Shown here piece after piece: positions 36,009 to 45,444 of a stretch of DNA of 64,000 nucleotides. The notes below the pieces were generated by a model. The model was not told the origin of the DNA, did not search any database, and saw only the letters and a program-made list of their open reading frames with translations. Where the stretch lies: NCBI GenBank assembly GCA_002507545.1, contig DAVR01000011.1, positions 22,723 to 86,722 of the forward strand, given 5' to 3'. This stretch comes from Archaeoglobus sp. UBA230 (GTDB lineage Archaea; Halobacteriota; Archaeoglobi; Archaeoglobales; Archaeoglobaceae). Each line of letters opens with the position of its first letter. Positions within the stretch are counted from its first letter, which is position 1. Made by a program: the position numbers and the translations under genes.

Positions 36009-36957
36009 GCCCCTCCCTCTCAAGCAGATCGAGGGAAACGATAAATTCATCCTGAACTTCCCTCTTCGTCCCTACAATGAGGTAAAGCTCTCCATCAATC
36101 TCCTCAAGCTCGCCCCTCGCAATAATACTCTCCCCCATGAACGCCTGACCGACGTAGGTGTGTGTGAAGCTCAAAACGGCTTTGATGTATGGATGCGAGA
36201 TGGGGTAGTAAGCTGGGTAGTCGAAGGTCAGAGAGTCCTCCAGAACTTTTGCCCTGACAGCATATTTTCCCTTCTTACTGCCAATTTCTTCCGGAACATC
36301 CCTGTCAAGCTCATCATATCCCCTCACGTAGAGTAAATCGAAGTATGTACTTCCAAGAAAGGCTCTGTGATACTTTCTGCGCTCATGCGCGAGAAAAACA
36401 TCATAGGGCAGGGTTACCTTCCTCTTCTTGTATATAAAGTCCCAAGTAGCTTCGTCTGGCTCGGATAGCTCTCCTGACTCGATGCCCTTCCTCAACTTCT
36501 CTCTTGCCTCAAACCACCATTTGCCGTAAACTATAAAGTCCACATCAGACTCATCACCCTCCAGAGATAGAAGCCTTGACCCCGTCACTCCCATCTCAGT
36601 TTTTGGAATTGCAGAAAAGAATCTAACGATCTTTCCAACTTCATCGGATCGTGAAGCGAACTCCAGTCTCTCCTCGGGCTTGTAGACCTCATCAATGTCC
36701 TCATGGGGTATTAAGAAAAGTCCACTTTTCATGTATTTTCTCGCCACATTCGTCTCAACGGCTTCGTCATGAGAGATTTTTCTGTATCTCCTTCCAGTCT
36801 CGCCGAGAACTCGGTCTCCCTTTGCATCTGGGATGTATCTCAGAAAGCACTTCACACTCGTTGAATTCCTGTATCCTACAACTGAGAAAAAGCAGTCACC
36901 AACTCTGACAAAATCTCTCAGCCTAAGAGGTTTTGATCTCAAATCATCTCCCCTCAT
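35968..36957 (-). CDS. Nucleotidyltransferase-fold protein, 329 aa
   Basis: Residues about 120-150 hold a nucleotidyltransferase pattern: GSRLLSLEGDESDVDFIVYG, with the Gly-Ser followed by Asp-x-Asp that binds metal. N-terminal sequence contains a GDCFFSVVGY strand and a conserved basic block. It is soluble. The specific substrate is unknown, and it is conserved in Archaeoglobales-type neighbourhoods by my recollection only. It overlaps the start of the ROK gene's 3' end and the zinc-finger gene upstream. Confidence 0.75.
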   Translation of the reverse strand: MRGDDLRSKPLRLRDFVRVGDCFFSVVGYRNSTSVKCFLRYIPDAKGDRVLGETGRRYRKISHDEAVETNVARKYMKSGLFLIPHEDIDEVYKPEERLEFASRSDEVGKIVRFFSAIPKTEMGVTGSRLLSLEGDESDVDFIVYGKWWFEAREKLRKGIESGELSEPDEATWDFIYKKRKVTLPYDVFLAHERRKYHRAFLGSTYFDLLYVRGYDELDRDVPEEIGSKKGKYAVRAKVLEDSLTFDYPAYYPISHPYIKAVLSFTHTYVGQAFMGESIIARGELEEIDGELYLIVGTKREVQDEFIVSLDLLEREGLKTEFEEWYRGQA

Positions 36958-37519
36958 ATTTGGCGTAAAGTCTTCTTATATCTCTCGCTCTCGCTCTACT
37001 ACCTTCTCTCCTTAAAACTCCGCCAGATATAAGCTTGATCCTGTGAACTCTGAATTTCTTTCCGTCAATGTAGATGTTCTCGCCAACCTCAAACTCCGTT
37101 TCACCATCAACGACCATCTTGTATGGTGACGTAACACTCCTCTTGTGTAAACTCATCCTCAATTCCACTTCTCCTACGTCTCTGAGCCATACGGTCTCAA
37201 TATCTTCTGATTGCGCGCTCTCAACCCTCTGGCCATTTTTCATCTCTATAGAGGTCACTTCACCAATCTTGTGCCCGTCTTCAGTATCAACTATGTATTC
37301 ATCCCCCTTCTCGATTTTTTCTCCTTCATAGACTTTTATGCTCCCCTTTACCGATTCAGCTCCGGAACTGATAATTGCTCTTATCTTCATCTCCCTTCTT
37401 GGGGTATGGGTTGTGTATCCTCCACACTGTGTACAGCGGTAAAGGTTCTTTTCAGCCCTTACGATCTCATGCAATGTTTCCTCCTTGCATATATCGCAGT
37501 AAATGAATTCTTTCATCAT
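36944..37519 (-). CDS. HVO_0476-family zinc finger protein
   Basis: This 191-residue protein starts with a two-CxxC zinc finger (YCDICKEETLHE and YRCTQCGGY, residues about 7-38). It continues with a beta-rich domain resembling OB or SH3 folds (KGDEYIVDTEDGHKIGEVTSIE region). The Zn-ribbon plus beta domain is typical of the archaeal HVO_0476 group and vaguely NMD3-like. An RNA- or ribosome-related role is guessed. It overlaps the next gene by 14 bases. Confidence 0.78.
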   Translation of the reverse strand: MMKEFIYCDICKEETLHEIVRAEKNLYRCTQCGGYTTHTPRREMKIRAIISSGAESVKGSIKVYEGEKIEKGDEYIVDTEDGHKIGEVTSIEMKNGQRVESAQSEDIETVWLRDVGEVELRMSLHKRSVTSPYKMVVDGETEFEVGENIYIDGKKFRVHRIKLISGGVLRREGSRARARDIRRLYAKYEGR

Positions 37520-37571
37520 CTCACCTTTTTCATGCAGATGAAAAGTTGAGCTTCTGGGCAGTTAAATTTTC

Positions 37572-37973
37572 TCACCCAAACCTCTTCTGAATGATCTTTC
37601 CAATAGCCTCCTTAAGATCAAGACCGAGAGGATAGATGTCATCGTCAATCTTGAAGTTCTTCTCGGTTCTCTCAAGCATCTGGATTGTGAAGAACTTCCA
37701 CTTTTTTCGTGGGAGCTTCAAAGCTACATAGGATGCAGCACCAAAACTCTCCGAAAACTTTTCGAGTTGTGCAACCTCATCGGATGACAGATAGAGTGGT
37801 AATTTTTTCCTCATCTTTACCTCAATGGCCAGATACACCTTCCCATTCCCAGCAACTATATCGGGACAGGGAAAGGTGGAAACTCCACTTCCGGCAACTC
37901 TTATCGCTGCAAAACCTTCCTTCCAAAGCTCGGCTATCAGATCTCTCTCAAATCTCGTGCCTTTGTTTTTCAT
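37572..37973 (-). CDS. hjc: Holliday junction resolvase Hjc
   Basis: This 133-residue nuclease resolves four-way DNA junctions in recombination. The restriction-endonuclease-like active site is complete: Glu9 (GTRFERDL), Asp38 (PCPDIV), Glu51 and Lys53 (AIEVKMRK). The length matches archaeal Hjc. It shares a short intergenic region with the divergent DsrE-like gene. Confidence 0.95.
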   Translation of the reverse strand: MKNKGTRFERDLIAELWKEGFAAIRVAGSGVSTFPCPDIVAGNGKVYLAIEVKMRKKLPLYLSSDEVAQLEKFSESFGAASYVALKLPRKKWKFFTIQMLERTEKNFKIDDDIYPLGLDLKEAIGKIIQKRFG

Positions 37974-38014
37974 GCCTACCAGAAAAATTTTTTAATAATT
38001 TATTAACTTTACGT

Positions 38015-38344
38015 ATGGCGAAGTTGCTCGTTATCATAGCAAGCGGGAAAGAAGCAAAGGAAAAAGCAATTGCCGGACTTCTCTTTGCGGCAAATTCTAT
38101 CAAGTTCGGGTGGGCTGAAAGTGTCGAGATCGTCTTCTTTGGCCCCTCCCAAGACCTATTGGCAGAGGACGAAAGCTTCAGAGACATGGTTGTTAGCCAG
38201 CTCGGCGAATACAAACCCATTGCATGCAAGTTCATTGCCGATATGAAGGGTTACTCGGATAAACTGGACTTTACAAGGCTGGAATATATTGGTGAACTTG
38301 TGAACAAATTTATTGATGAAGGATACACTCCAATGGTTTTCTGA
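38015..38344 (+). CDS. DsrE-like family protein
   Basis: A long frame runs from 37709, but ATG 38015 starts the conserved MAKLLVIIASGKEAKEKA, giving 109 residues. The Rossmann-like fold with VEIVFFGPSQDLLA near residue 38 matches DsrE/F-like peroxiredoxin-type proteins. The usual sulfur-relay cysteine is not obvious (only Cys72, in AYEYKPIACKF-type context). It may not transfer sulfur. A TATA-like TTTATTAA lies about 20 bases upstream. Confidence 0.8.
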   Translation: MAKLLVIIASGKEAKEKAIAGLLFAANSIKFGWAESVEIVFFGPSQDLLAEDESFRDMVVSQLGEYKPIACKFIADMKGYSDKLDFTRLEYIGELVNKFIDEGYTPMVF

Positions 38345-39607
38345 TTATTTTATTTTTCCTGGGTCTGTAATTTCTCCATAAATCGCCGTAGCAGCTGCAA
38401 CTGCTGGATTTACAAGATATATTTTGCCCTCAGGGCTTCCCTGTCTGCCCACGAAGTTCCTGTTTGACGTTGAAACGCTCACTTCACCACTTGCGATCAG
38501 ACCAAAGCTACCTCCCATGCAGGGACCACAGCATGGTGCTTCCACCAGTCCTCCCGCCTCGACGAAAATATCAATCAACCCATCCTTCAGTGCCTTCTGA
38601 TACTCCCTTCTGCTTGCCGGTATAACAATGAGCCTGATGTTAGAGGCTACCGTTTCTCCCCTCAGAATTTCAGCAGCTATTTTTAAGTCCTCATACCTCC
38701 CATTGGTGCATGAGCCAATGAATACCTGATCTACCTTTGTACCCTCAACTTCCGATACACCTACGACGTTGTCAACTCTGTGTGGCACAGCGACCTGTGG
38801 CTCCATTCCAGTAACATCAAGCTCAACTTCCTGAAACTCTGCACCTTCATCGCTTCTCAACTCCTTTATATCTCCCTTGAACTCTCTGCCCACTGACTTC
38901 AGGTAGTCCAGAGTTATCTTATCAGGTTCGACTATTCCGGCTTTTCCGCCCATCTCAATCGCCATATTGCACATCGTCATTCTGTCTGACATTTCCAGTC
39001 TCTCAACAACCTCTCCGGCATATATGCACGCCTTGTAGTTTGCTCCATCTGCCCCAACCATCCCTATTAGCTTCAAAACTATGTCCTTTCCGTAAACATG
39101 TTTCTCGAGCCTGCCGTTAACATTGAACCTTATTGACTCAGGAACTTTAAACCAGAGCTTTCCCAGAGCAAGGACACAACCCATATCTGTTGAACCTATG
39201 CCTGTAGCAAATGCTCCGAGAGCGCCATACATGCAGGTGTGACTGTCTGCACCAACTATGAGCATTCCCGGCTCCACGTGGTTTTCTACCATCAACTGAT
39301 GTGCTATCCCACCTCTGACATCATAGTTCAAAATTCCCTGCTCCTTGGTAAAGTTTCTCAGTGTTTTGTGGTTCTCAGCAGCTTGAACGCTGTCGGCAGG
39401 AACCTGGTGGTCGAAGGCCATGATAACTTTGTCAGCATTCCAAACCTTCGCTTCATTTCCGGCAATCTCTCTGAAGGCCTTGATTGCGAGAGGGGCTGTA
39501 ATATCGTGGATCATGGCGAGGTCTATGTCTGCAAACACAAAATCTCCTGATTTTACATCTCTTCCGCTTGCTCGTGAGAATATCTTCTCAACCAGAGTCT
39601 GGGGCAT
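38345..39607 (-). CDS. leuC: 3-isopropylmalate dehydratase / homoaconitase large subunit
   Basis: This 420-residue aconitase-family protein has the [4Fe-4S] ligands Cys300 (FIGSCTNG), Cys360 and Cys363 (CCGPCMGG), plus GADSHTC at 119-125. It isomerises 2- to 3-isopropylmalate in leucine synthesis, or a related tricarboxylate, together with a separate small subunit (LeuD) not seen in the window. Archaea have several such paralogs and homoaconitase or citraconate activity is possible. It converges with the DsrE-like gene. Confidence 0.93.
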   Translation of the reverse strand: MPQTLVEKIFSRASGRDVKSGDFVFADIDLAMIHDITAPLAIKAFREIAGNEAKVWNADKVIMAFDHQVPADSVQAAENHKTLRNFTKEQGILNYDVRGGIAHQLMVENHVEPGMLIVGADSHTCMYGALGAFATGIGSTDMGCVLALGKLWFKVPESIRFNVNGRLEKHVYGKDIVLKLIGMVGADGANYKACIYAGEVVERLEMSDRMTMCNMAIEMGGKAGIVEPDKITLDYLKSVGREFKGDIKELRSDEGAEFQEVELDVTGMEPQVAVPHRVDNVVGVSEVEGTKVDQVFIGSCTNGRYEDLKIAAEILRGETVASNIRLIVIPASRREYQKALKDGLIDIFVEAGGLVEAPCCGPCMGGSFGLIASGEVSVSTSNRNFVGRQGSPEGKIYLVNPAVAAATAIYGEITDPGKIK

Positions 39608-39648
39608 GGTTCAAAGGATGAAGGGAGTTTTAAAAATGTTTGCAGCAC

Positions 39649-39660
39649 AAGGTTTTTAAG
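39649..39660 (+). promoter_or_regulatory. Probable TATA box for tRNA-Tyr
   Basis: The stretch AAGGTTTTTAAG ends about 25 bases upstream of the mature tRNA 5' end, the usual spacing for an archaeal promoter. The call rests on position and composition only. Confidence 0.5.
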
Positions 39661-39684
39661 CAGATTAGGGCTATAACCTAACGA

Positions 39685-39781
39685 CCCGCCTTAGCTCAGT
39701 GGCAGAGCGTGGGCCTGTAGTCAGCCACTCCGCTGGCAGGCGGAGAGCCCATGGTCCCCGGTTCAAATCCGGGAGGCGGGA
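39685..39781 (+). tRNA. tRNA-Tyr (anticodon GTA) with a 25-nt intron
   Basis: The acceptor CCCGCCT/AGGCGGG, D-arm GCTC/GAGC, anticodon stem TGGGC/GCCCA and T-arm CCCGG/CCGGG form a full cloverleaf with A73 and no encoded CCA. The anticodon GTA is at 39717-39719. After position 37 there is a 25-base insertion (39721-39745) whose CTCCGC/GCGGAG helix fits an archaeal bulge-helix-bulge splicing site. It is immediately followed by a strong terminator and then the foreign-looking second element, so its 3' end is a likely attachment site. No second copy of the 3' end was seen in the window. Confidence 0.93.
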
Positions 39782-39784
39782 TGC

Positions 39785-39808
39785 TATCCGGGGTACAATC
39801 CCCGGATA
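39785..39808 (+). terminator. Hairpin terminator after tRNA-Tyr
   Basis: A perfect 9-bp stem TATCCGGGG/CCCCGGATA with a 6-base loop begins four bases after the tRNA and is followed by ATTTTATATAATC. The position and T-rich tail fit a transcription terminator. It could also mark the element boundary. Confidence 0.6.
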
Positions 39809-39905
39809 ATTTTATATAATCTCTTTTCTGCGAAAATAACTTGTCAGAATTTTTTAGGACATGGTATATAATAAATTTATCGAAAAATCTAGCTAAGAAT
39901 ACTCA

Positions 39906-40943
39906 TCAATAGCTTTTCCGAAAAACATCTAACACGAGCTTTGCAACATCTCTAAAAGATATTATTTGTTCTTCCCTACTAATGCTGTAAACTGCCTGAA
40001 GTATAGCATCTGCAACGATAGAATCTTCTTCCCTCAACCTACTCAAAGCATGACTGACTGCAAGTCCACAAAGCTTACCAGCAACGAAAGAACCAGATGG
40101 AAAATCTGCAATACTGAGCAGTTCTGGGTCGATAATTGATACCCTTTTTACCGTTTTAGGTAAATTTTTCTGAGCATCCCTTGCTGTAACCTTTTCTTTC
40201 ACCTTACTCGAAGAATACTTGCAGCGATTTTGCCTTAGAAGCTTAATTTCGACTCTCCCAGTTTTTGTCGAAAGTAACCTATGAATTGCTGAAACAACTT
40301 CACAGCTTCTCACAGCAATCTCTTCTTCTCCGCTAAGGCAATCATTGCAAACTTCAACATCCATGGTCATAAACTTCGAAAGTATGTTCGCATGCCTTCT
40401 CTTTATAATACCCTTTGGCACGAACTGTCTGCTTAGCTCATCGGCAAAGAGCCTCGCAGCCCTAAGAGTTGGATTCAGCTCACTCTTCAAGTATGCATAT
40501 GCGAGTGCTGCGCCATCTATGATTAGGTTATTTCCCTTAAACCAGACGAAACCCTTCATCTTTTTTGAAATGTAGTCTAAAAACAGCGTGTCATCGTAAA
40601 ACGAGATCGTTCTTTCCTTGCCTTTAGGAGCTCGTAAGATTTTGTCTCCTCTAAGAATTCCCATTTTCTTAAGCCTTTTCACAGCAATTCCCGCTATCCT
40701 ATCGGCAATACCAAACTCTTTTAACCTCTTACTTGTTTCTTTAACAAGTGTGGTCTCCGCTATCCTATCCCTTTTGAGGGCGATATTTGCGGCAATAATG
40801 CAAGCCCTATCCAGCTTACTATTCGTTACGTGAGCAAGAAGGAAACCAGCTTCTGCTCCGCTTAATCTAAGCAAAGGAGGAGCTGGTGTTAACTGGAGAA
40901 TCGGATAAGCCAACTCTATATTACGAACAGATAGCTTGATCAT
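39906..40943 (-). CDS. Uncharacterised protein downstream of the coupling ATPase
   Basis: The frame opens at ATG 40949, but ATG 40943 overlaps the VirD4-like stop in the ATGA style used by this operon, giving 345 residues. It is soluble, mixed alpha/beta and rich in Lys, Arg and Ala. It has a possible zinc pair CNDC near residue 200 and a helical C-terminal part (about 265-345). No family is recognised. Being last in the VirB3-VirB4-VirD4 operon suggests a role in substrate recruitment or DNA processing for transfer. It is a candidate for a divergent relaxosome component, which is inference only. Confidence 0.75.
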   Translation of the reverse strand: MIKLSVRNIELAYPILQLTPAPPLLRLSGAEAGFLLAHVTNSKLDRACIIAANIALKRDRIAETTLVKETSKRLKEFGIADRIAGIAVKRLKKMGILRGDKILRAPKGKERTISFYDDTLFLDYISKKMKGFVWFKGNNLIIDGAALAYAYLKSELNPTLRAARLFADELSRQFVPKGIIKRRHANILSKFMTMDVEVCNDCLSGEEEIAVRSCEVVSAIHRLLSTKTGRVEIKLLRQNRCKYSSSKVKEKVTARDAQKNLPKTVKRVSIIDPELLSIADFPSGSFVAGKLCGLAVSHALSRLREEDSIVADAILQAVYSISREEQIISFRDVAKLVLDVFRKSY

Positions 40944-43567
40944 GACCATTCGTCATCATCTTCATCCTGGAATATCCTACGCAACTCTTCCAGCCTATCT
41001 TCATTTATCTCCCTTTTTATGCTGTCACTCACTTTTTCGCCCTTCAAGTACTTCTTAAGCGCATACTCCAAAGCTGCAGTAAGCTCTTTTCCTCCCGCAG
41101 TCTCTTCTCCCATTATTCTTCTCCAGAACTCTGAATCGCTCCTCCTTACCGGAATCAGCTTGAATCCAGTCCCTGCTCTTATCACCTGCACAACGGGAAA
41201 ATCGAAATCGTCTGGCGGAAAGATGAGCACGATGAAGTCTCTACCTTGTTCAGGCATAACATCTCCAAATTCTTTATATGGGTCGAAAACTGTCCTTTTA
41301 ACAGTCCACCCCTTGTCTTTAGCTTCTCTAACTGTACACTCTAACTCGTTGGTTTTAACATTAAAGAGCATACCGTTTGATTCATACGCAATCTCACCAG
41401 TGTGTTTGTTCACCCAAAGCTTTCTGCCCCTGTGATCCCTCTCCGGCTCGTCAGTAGTGTAGAAGCCACTCCTACCCCTCATATCGGTAAGAATCTGAAG
41501 TATTTGCCTCGCAGTTGAAGTGTACTCTTTTACGGTAGTTCCAGAACCCATTACAACAAATATTGCAACCCTGCTAGAGCTGTACGCTTTTTTCAACTTC
41601 ATTAAAAGCTGCCCAGGACGAGTGTGCGTTGTTGTTTCTATCTCAACTGCAGCCTCTCTTCCTCTCGTTAACTGCCATGCTCCACTCTTATTCATCTTCC
41701 TGTAAACTTTGTCCATCTCCTGATAGTTCATCGCAGCGGGGTATTTTAGCAGTAAATCTGGCATGTACGCATCTCTAGCTACAGGAACTTCAACAACAAA
41801 GCCGAGCTGGGTGAAGAACTCGTAAACCCTCTCAACAAGCTTTCTATGGTCAATTAAGCCAGCAAGAATCGTGTTGAACTTGCCGTCCCAAAAGTAGGAT
41901 TTGATTTTGTTGGGCTTAGGATTAGCTGTATACTTCCCTTTAACGAGTTCACTTCTGAGCTCTATCAGATCCATCCTGTCAAAGATCTCCAAAAGATTGG
42001 CATATTGTTGCTCAGTAACATTTATCGCTCTCCTTCTAGCTTCTTCAGCAAAATTTCTGTAATTTAGCTCCAAGCCCTTGATAACGAGATTGTATAGAAT
42101 TTCTACCATTTCATCCACAAAACCATCCTTCAGCGAGAACCTGCTCATCTCCTTAATTCTTCTCAGGCTTGCGGACAGATCCATTTCCGAGATACGCTCT
42201 CTGCCATAAAGCGAAAGAGATCTCTCGATAACTCTGCTGATCTCGTTTCTGCTTCTAACTGGAGTTGTAGGCGGATATGTTCTGATTATGAATGGATCAG
42301 ATAGTTCGTTCCTTACCATTAAACGTAGCATTACAATATACAGGCCCAAAGACAACAGATCTTCATCCTTCACACCTGGAAACCTTTTTATCAGAACCTT
42401 TGCATCGTTGGGGTTTTGCGGGTTGAAAGTAATGATTGTCCCACAGTTTCCGTAGACAGCTTCTCTTATCTCGTGAGAGAGCTGACTTGGATATTGAGTA
42501 GCCAGAATCAGCCCAAGTTTAAACGCTCTAGCCTCTGACAAGATTTCATCGAAGGTTGAACCTTCAAACGCGAAGTTTGCGAATTCATCAATGTACAAGA
42601 AGAATGGAACTCGCTCTTCTGGTGGCGTATCAACTCTCGACTTTGCGGCAGCCCATATCTTCGATATCACCGTTAAGCCTACGAGCTGCATTATAGCTTC
42701 TCCAACCTCACCCTTTGGAATTCTTACTAAGATTATTTTTCCAGAGTCGATAGCTTCTCTGAAGTCGAAAGAACTCTTTCTATGAGCAACAATCTGCCTG
42801 GCAACCTTGTTCATAACCCAGTCGTTCAAACGTCTAATAACAGGTTCCATCACGTCCTCTTTCATCTCATTTATCTTCAGTAAGTATTCCCTGATGATTG
42901 GATCCTTCACGGATTCTGCAAATTTGTTCCTTATCTCTTCATCCGTAAGAAGGACATACAGATCGAGAAACGTTAGTTGATCCTCTTCTGACGCTCTCTC
43001 ATTGAAGTCAAGTATAGCCCTAATCAAAGTCTCAAAAATCCTACCGAACCTCTCACCCCAAATTCTTGTCTGCTGTTTCATTAAAGCTACGAGATCGCTG
43101 ACTATTACTTCCTTGATAGCATTCAGCTGAGCATCGCTCAGATTCTTCTTAGGCAATTCAAGAAAGTTCAATCCGACTACTTTATCGTAGTTTGCCGGAT
43201 CGATAAGAATTACGTCGTCGATTCTGTGCTCCGGCACTCGCATGAGCACTTCTTCGATAGCATCACCCTTTGGATCAATAAAACATAATCCGTGGCCAGC
43301 ATGCATGTCTTGGACGATCATATTAACAAGAAGCGTGCTTTTTCCCATCCCACTTCCGCCAAAAATTACCATGTGGCGGAATCTATCCTGAAAGTTAATT
43401 GGAACGTGTATGTCTCCCCTTATATTGTCTGTATAAACACCAAGATACAGCGGATCACCGTACTTCTTGTTGGTTAAGAGTTCTTCATAACTAACTTCCT
43501 TTCTTTCTTGTACAGGCTTAGAATTTGATTTTTTACTCTTCCTAAGCTTTTTTAGAAATCCAAGCAT
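40940..43567 (-). CDS. VirD4/TraG-like coupling ATPase with C-terminal extension
   Basis: A TTG at 43585 overlaps the VirB4 stop; ATG 43567 gives 875 residues and a more usual start. Walker A FGGSGMGKST is at 69-78, Walker B FFLYIDEFANFA at 322-333 and LATQYPSQL (a VirD4/TraD-type motif) near 355. These match FtsK/HerA-superfamily type IV coupling proteins, which bring DNA to the secretion channel. No N-terminal transmembrane helices are seen. A C-terminal half (about 500-875) includes a winged-helix-like part and a nuclease-like or DUF segment with YEFFTQLGFVVEVPVARDAYMPDLLL, similar to domains on archaeal DNA-binding proteins. It sits in an operon with VirB3/VirB4. The sequence-wide assignment is strong; the exact substrate is unknown. 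Confidence 0.88.
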   Translation of the reverse strand: MLGFLKKLRKSKKSNSKPVQERKEVSYEELLTNKKYGDPLYLGVYTDNIRGDIHVPINFQDRFRHMVIFGGSGMGKSTLLVNMIVQDMHAGHGLCFIDPKGDAIEEVLMRVPEHRIDDVILIDPANYDKVVGLNFLELPKKNLSDAQLNAIKEVIVSDLVALMKQQTRIWGERFGRIFETLIRAILDFNERASEEDQLTFLDLYVLLTDEEIRNKFAESVKDPIIREYLLKINEMKEDVMEPVIRRLNDWVMNKVARQIVAHRKSSFDFREAIDSGKIILVRIPKGEVGEAIMQLVGLTVISKIWAAAKSRVDTPPEERVPFFLYIDEFANFAFEGSTFDEILSEARAFKLGLILATQYPSQLSHEIREAVYGNCGTIITFNPQNPNDAKVLIKRFPGVKDEDLLSLGLYIVMLRLMVRNELSDPFIIRTYPPTTPVRSRNEISRVIERSLSLYGRERISEMDLSASLRRIKEMSRFSLKDGFVDEMVEILYNLVIKGLELNYRNFAEEARRRAINVTEQQYANLLEIFDRMDLIELRSELVKGKYTANPKPNKIKSYFWDGKFNTILAGLIDHRKLVERVYEFFTQLGFVVEVPVARDAYMPDLLLKYPAAMNYQEMDKVYRKMNKSGAWQLTRGREAAVEIETTTHTRPGQLLMKLKKAYSSSRVAIFVVMGSGTTVKEYTSTARQILQILTDMRGRSGFYTTDEPERDHRGRKLWVNKHTGEIAYESNGMLFNVKTNELECTVREAKDKGWTVKRTVFDPYKEFGDVMPEQGRDFIVLIFPPDDFDFPVVQVIRAGTGFKLIPVRRSDSEFWRRIMGEETAGGKELTAALEYALKKYLKGEKVSDSIKREINEDRLEELRRIFQDEDDDEWS

Positions 43568-43581
43568 ACTACCACAATCCT

Positions 43582-45444
43582 TCAAACTCCTCTTCCAGCA
43601 GTTCCAAGAAACTCCAATTCACCCGGAGATGCAAGCACATTAATGTGATAATTCCCTTCTCCTGGAATAGCTACGAGAGCTGAAGAGTATCCGGAAGTTT
43701 TACCCTGTGCAGCCTCCTTTACAAACCTCTCTCCGAAACTGGAGATGTTCAAGATCTTTTTGACATCTTGCGGGATAGAATCGAGTCTGAAAATTACCAC
43801 TATATTTGCGTTCGTTAAGATCACTCTTCCCTCTTCATGCCCAACGAACTCTTCGAAGTTCTGGCTGATGAGAGTATACCCAACCTTGTAGTGCCTTGAG
43901 TGCCTCACACTTCTCTCCAGAAACGCTCTGATCTGCTTGTACCTCATGAAGTAGTGCGCTTCATCTATTACGACGATCTTTCTACCACTCTCACCCCTAA
44001 CTCTCGAATCAATCCATGTTAACACTGCATGTAGTAAAAGTGGGCTTCTTACGACTCCTTCAACCTCGCTGAAGTCGAAGTAAACTATTCTACCGTAAAT
44101 ATCTACATTCGTTTTACCGTTGAACATACCTAGTTCAGATTTCTGCGAGAATGCTTGCAGTGATGATTTAAGTCTCGCAGCAGCGCTCTGCTCTTCCTGA
44201 TTTTCAGCAACATCGTCAAGCTTTGCAATTACGTCATCTATTATCGGTGTCTCGAATTCTGGACTTCCGAACCCTCTCTCCTCGTACGCTCTCTGTATTG
44301 CTTTTCTTAGTACACCAGATTCAGTCTTATCCATTGGGCTTCCAACTTCTTCTTCGAAAAACGTAGAGAAGAACTCCATTAAGGCCATGAGCTTCTCTCT
44401 TAGTACATCAACTGGCTTTTTACCCTCTGGAATGATAATGTCAAGTGGGTTCATTGTAGCCTTTCCGACAACGATTCTCTGTGCCCCAAGAACTTCAGCC
44501 AAGTCAGTAAATCCGCCGAGGGGATCAACGAGGAATATCTTTATCTTGGGATCGTTTATGAACCACCTCAGCATTTCAAGCTTAACAAAGAACGATTTTC
44601 CACTCCCAATTTTTCCAACCACGATTTCATTGTGGCCTGCAAAGCTGAACCTGTCTATGATAACGGGAGCTCGAGTTGCCGCATCGAAGCCGTAAAGCAC
44701 GCCGGTGGGATGCATGATTGTGGGAAAAACGAATGGAAAGCACGAAGCAGCAGCATCGCTGTCAACGAGTATTCTCCTTCTAAGCAGATCTTTACCTTCG
44801 GGAAGAAAACACTTGAATGCATCGAGTATCCTGTATCTGATCCTTTTCAGCTGAGCGCCTTTAGACTTCATCTTCTGCATGAATTCTGCATGAGCATCTT
44901 CGGCAGCTTCTCTGTCCTTCTTTAAGGGAGAAACTGCAAAGTATGTGCTTAGAGTGAACAGTCTTATTCTCCTCGCTGTAAGCTCCTCTCTGTATCTGTA
45001 GAGATATTCAAGCTCCTGCTCGATGTGCTGAGTGTCTATTCTCCCCTTCCTTCTCATTTCAGCAAGCTTACCTTCAAGCGATGTAATCTTCCTGTTCAGC
45101 TCTGCAATAACTCTTTCCTCGCTCACGGGCTCGATGAATTGGGAGAAATCGAGTCTGAACGGTTTCCATGCAAATTCATCGGCAATCCAACCCTCATAGA
45201 CCTTAGCTGGATAAACTGAAATGTAGCTCAAAACCATTGGATTACCGTTTACCGTTATTAGCCCTTTTTCAACCTCTATTAGTTCGGGCGCTATTATACT
45301 TCTATCAACTTCTTCTCTATGTCCATCTCTGTCAAGAAGCTTTGGAAGGAGACTTCTCTTCTTTACACTCTTCTCTTTTCTTCTTATTGTTGCATTTTTC
45401 CTGCCTGCTCGCGTATTATCGTTAACAGCTGAAACCGTTCTCAT
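43582..45444 (-). CDS. VirB4-like conjugation ATPase
   Basis: This 620-residue protein has Walker A VVGKIGSGKS at 275-284 and Walker B KIVVIDEAHYFM near 475. SQNFEEF follows near 512 and the C-terminal region SYSSALVAIPGEGNYHI matches TraC/VirB4 proteins. Residues 110-165 form a coiled coil. The N-terminus lacks the usual extra VirB4 alpha/beta domain, which seems to be carried by the upstream gene. It has ATGA overlaps on both sides, with GGGAGGTGG before the start. It would energise pilus or channel assembly at the cytoplasmic membrane. Confidence 0.9.
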   Translation of the reverse strand: MRTVSAVNDNTRAGRKNATIRRKEKSVKKRSLLPKLLDRDGHREEVDRSIIAPELIEVEKGLITVNGNPMVLSYISVYPAKVYEGWIADEFAWKPFRLDFSQFIEPVSEERVIAELNRKITSLEGKLAEMRRKGRIDTQHIEQELEYLYRYREELTARRIRLFTLSTYFAVSPLKKDREAAEDAHAEFMQKMKSKGAQLKRIRYRILDAFKCFLPEGKDLLRRRILVDSDAAASCFPFVFPTIMHPTGVLYGFDAATRAPVIIDRFSFAGHNEIVVGKIGSGKSFFVKLEMLRWFINDPKIKIFLVDPLGGFTDLAEVLGAQRIVVGKATMNPLDIIIPEGKKPVDVLREKLMALMEFFSTFFEEEVGSPMDKTESGVLRKAIQRAYEERGFGSPEFETPIIDDVIAKLDDVAENQEEQSAAARLKSSLQAFSQKSELGMFNGKTNVDIYGRIVYFDFSEVEGVVRSPLLLHAVLTWIDSRVRGESGRKIVVIDEAHYFMRYKQIRAFLERSVRHSRHYKVGYTLISQNFEEFVGHEEGRVILTNANIVVIFRLDSIPQDVKKILNISSFGERFVKEAAQGKTSGYSSALVAIPGEGNYHINVLASPGELEFLGTAGRGV

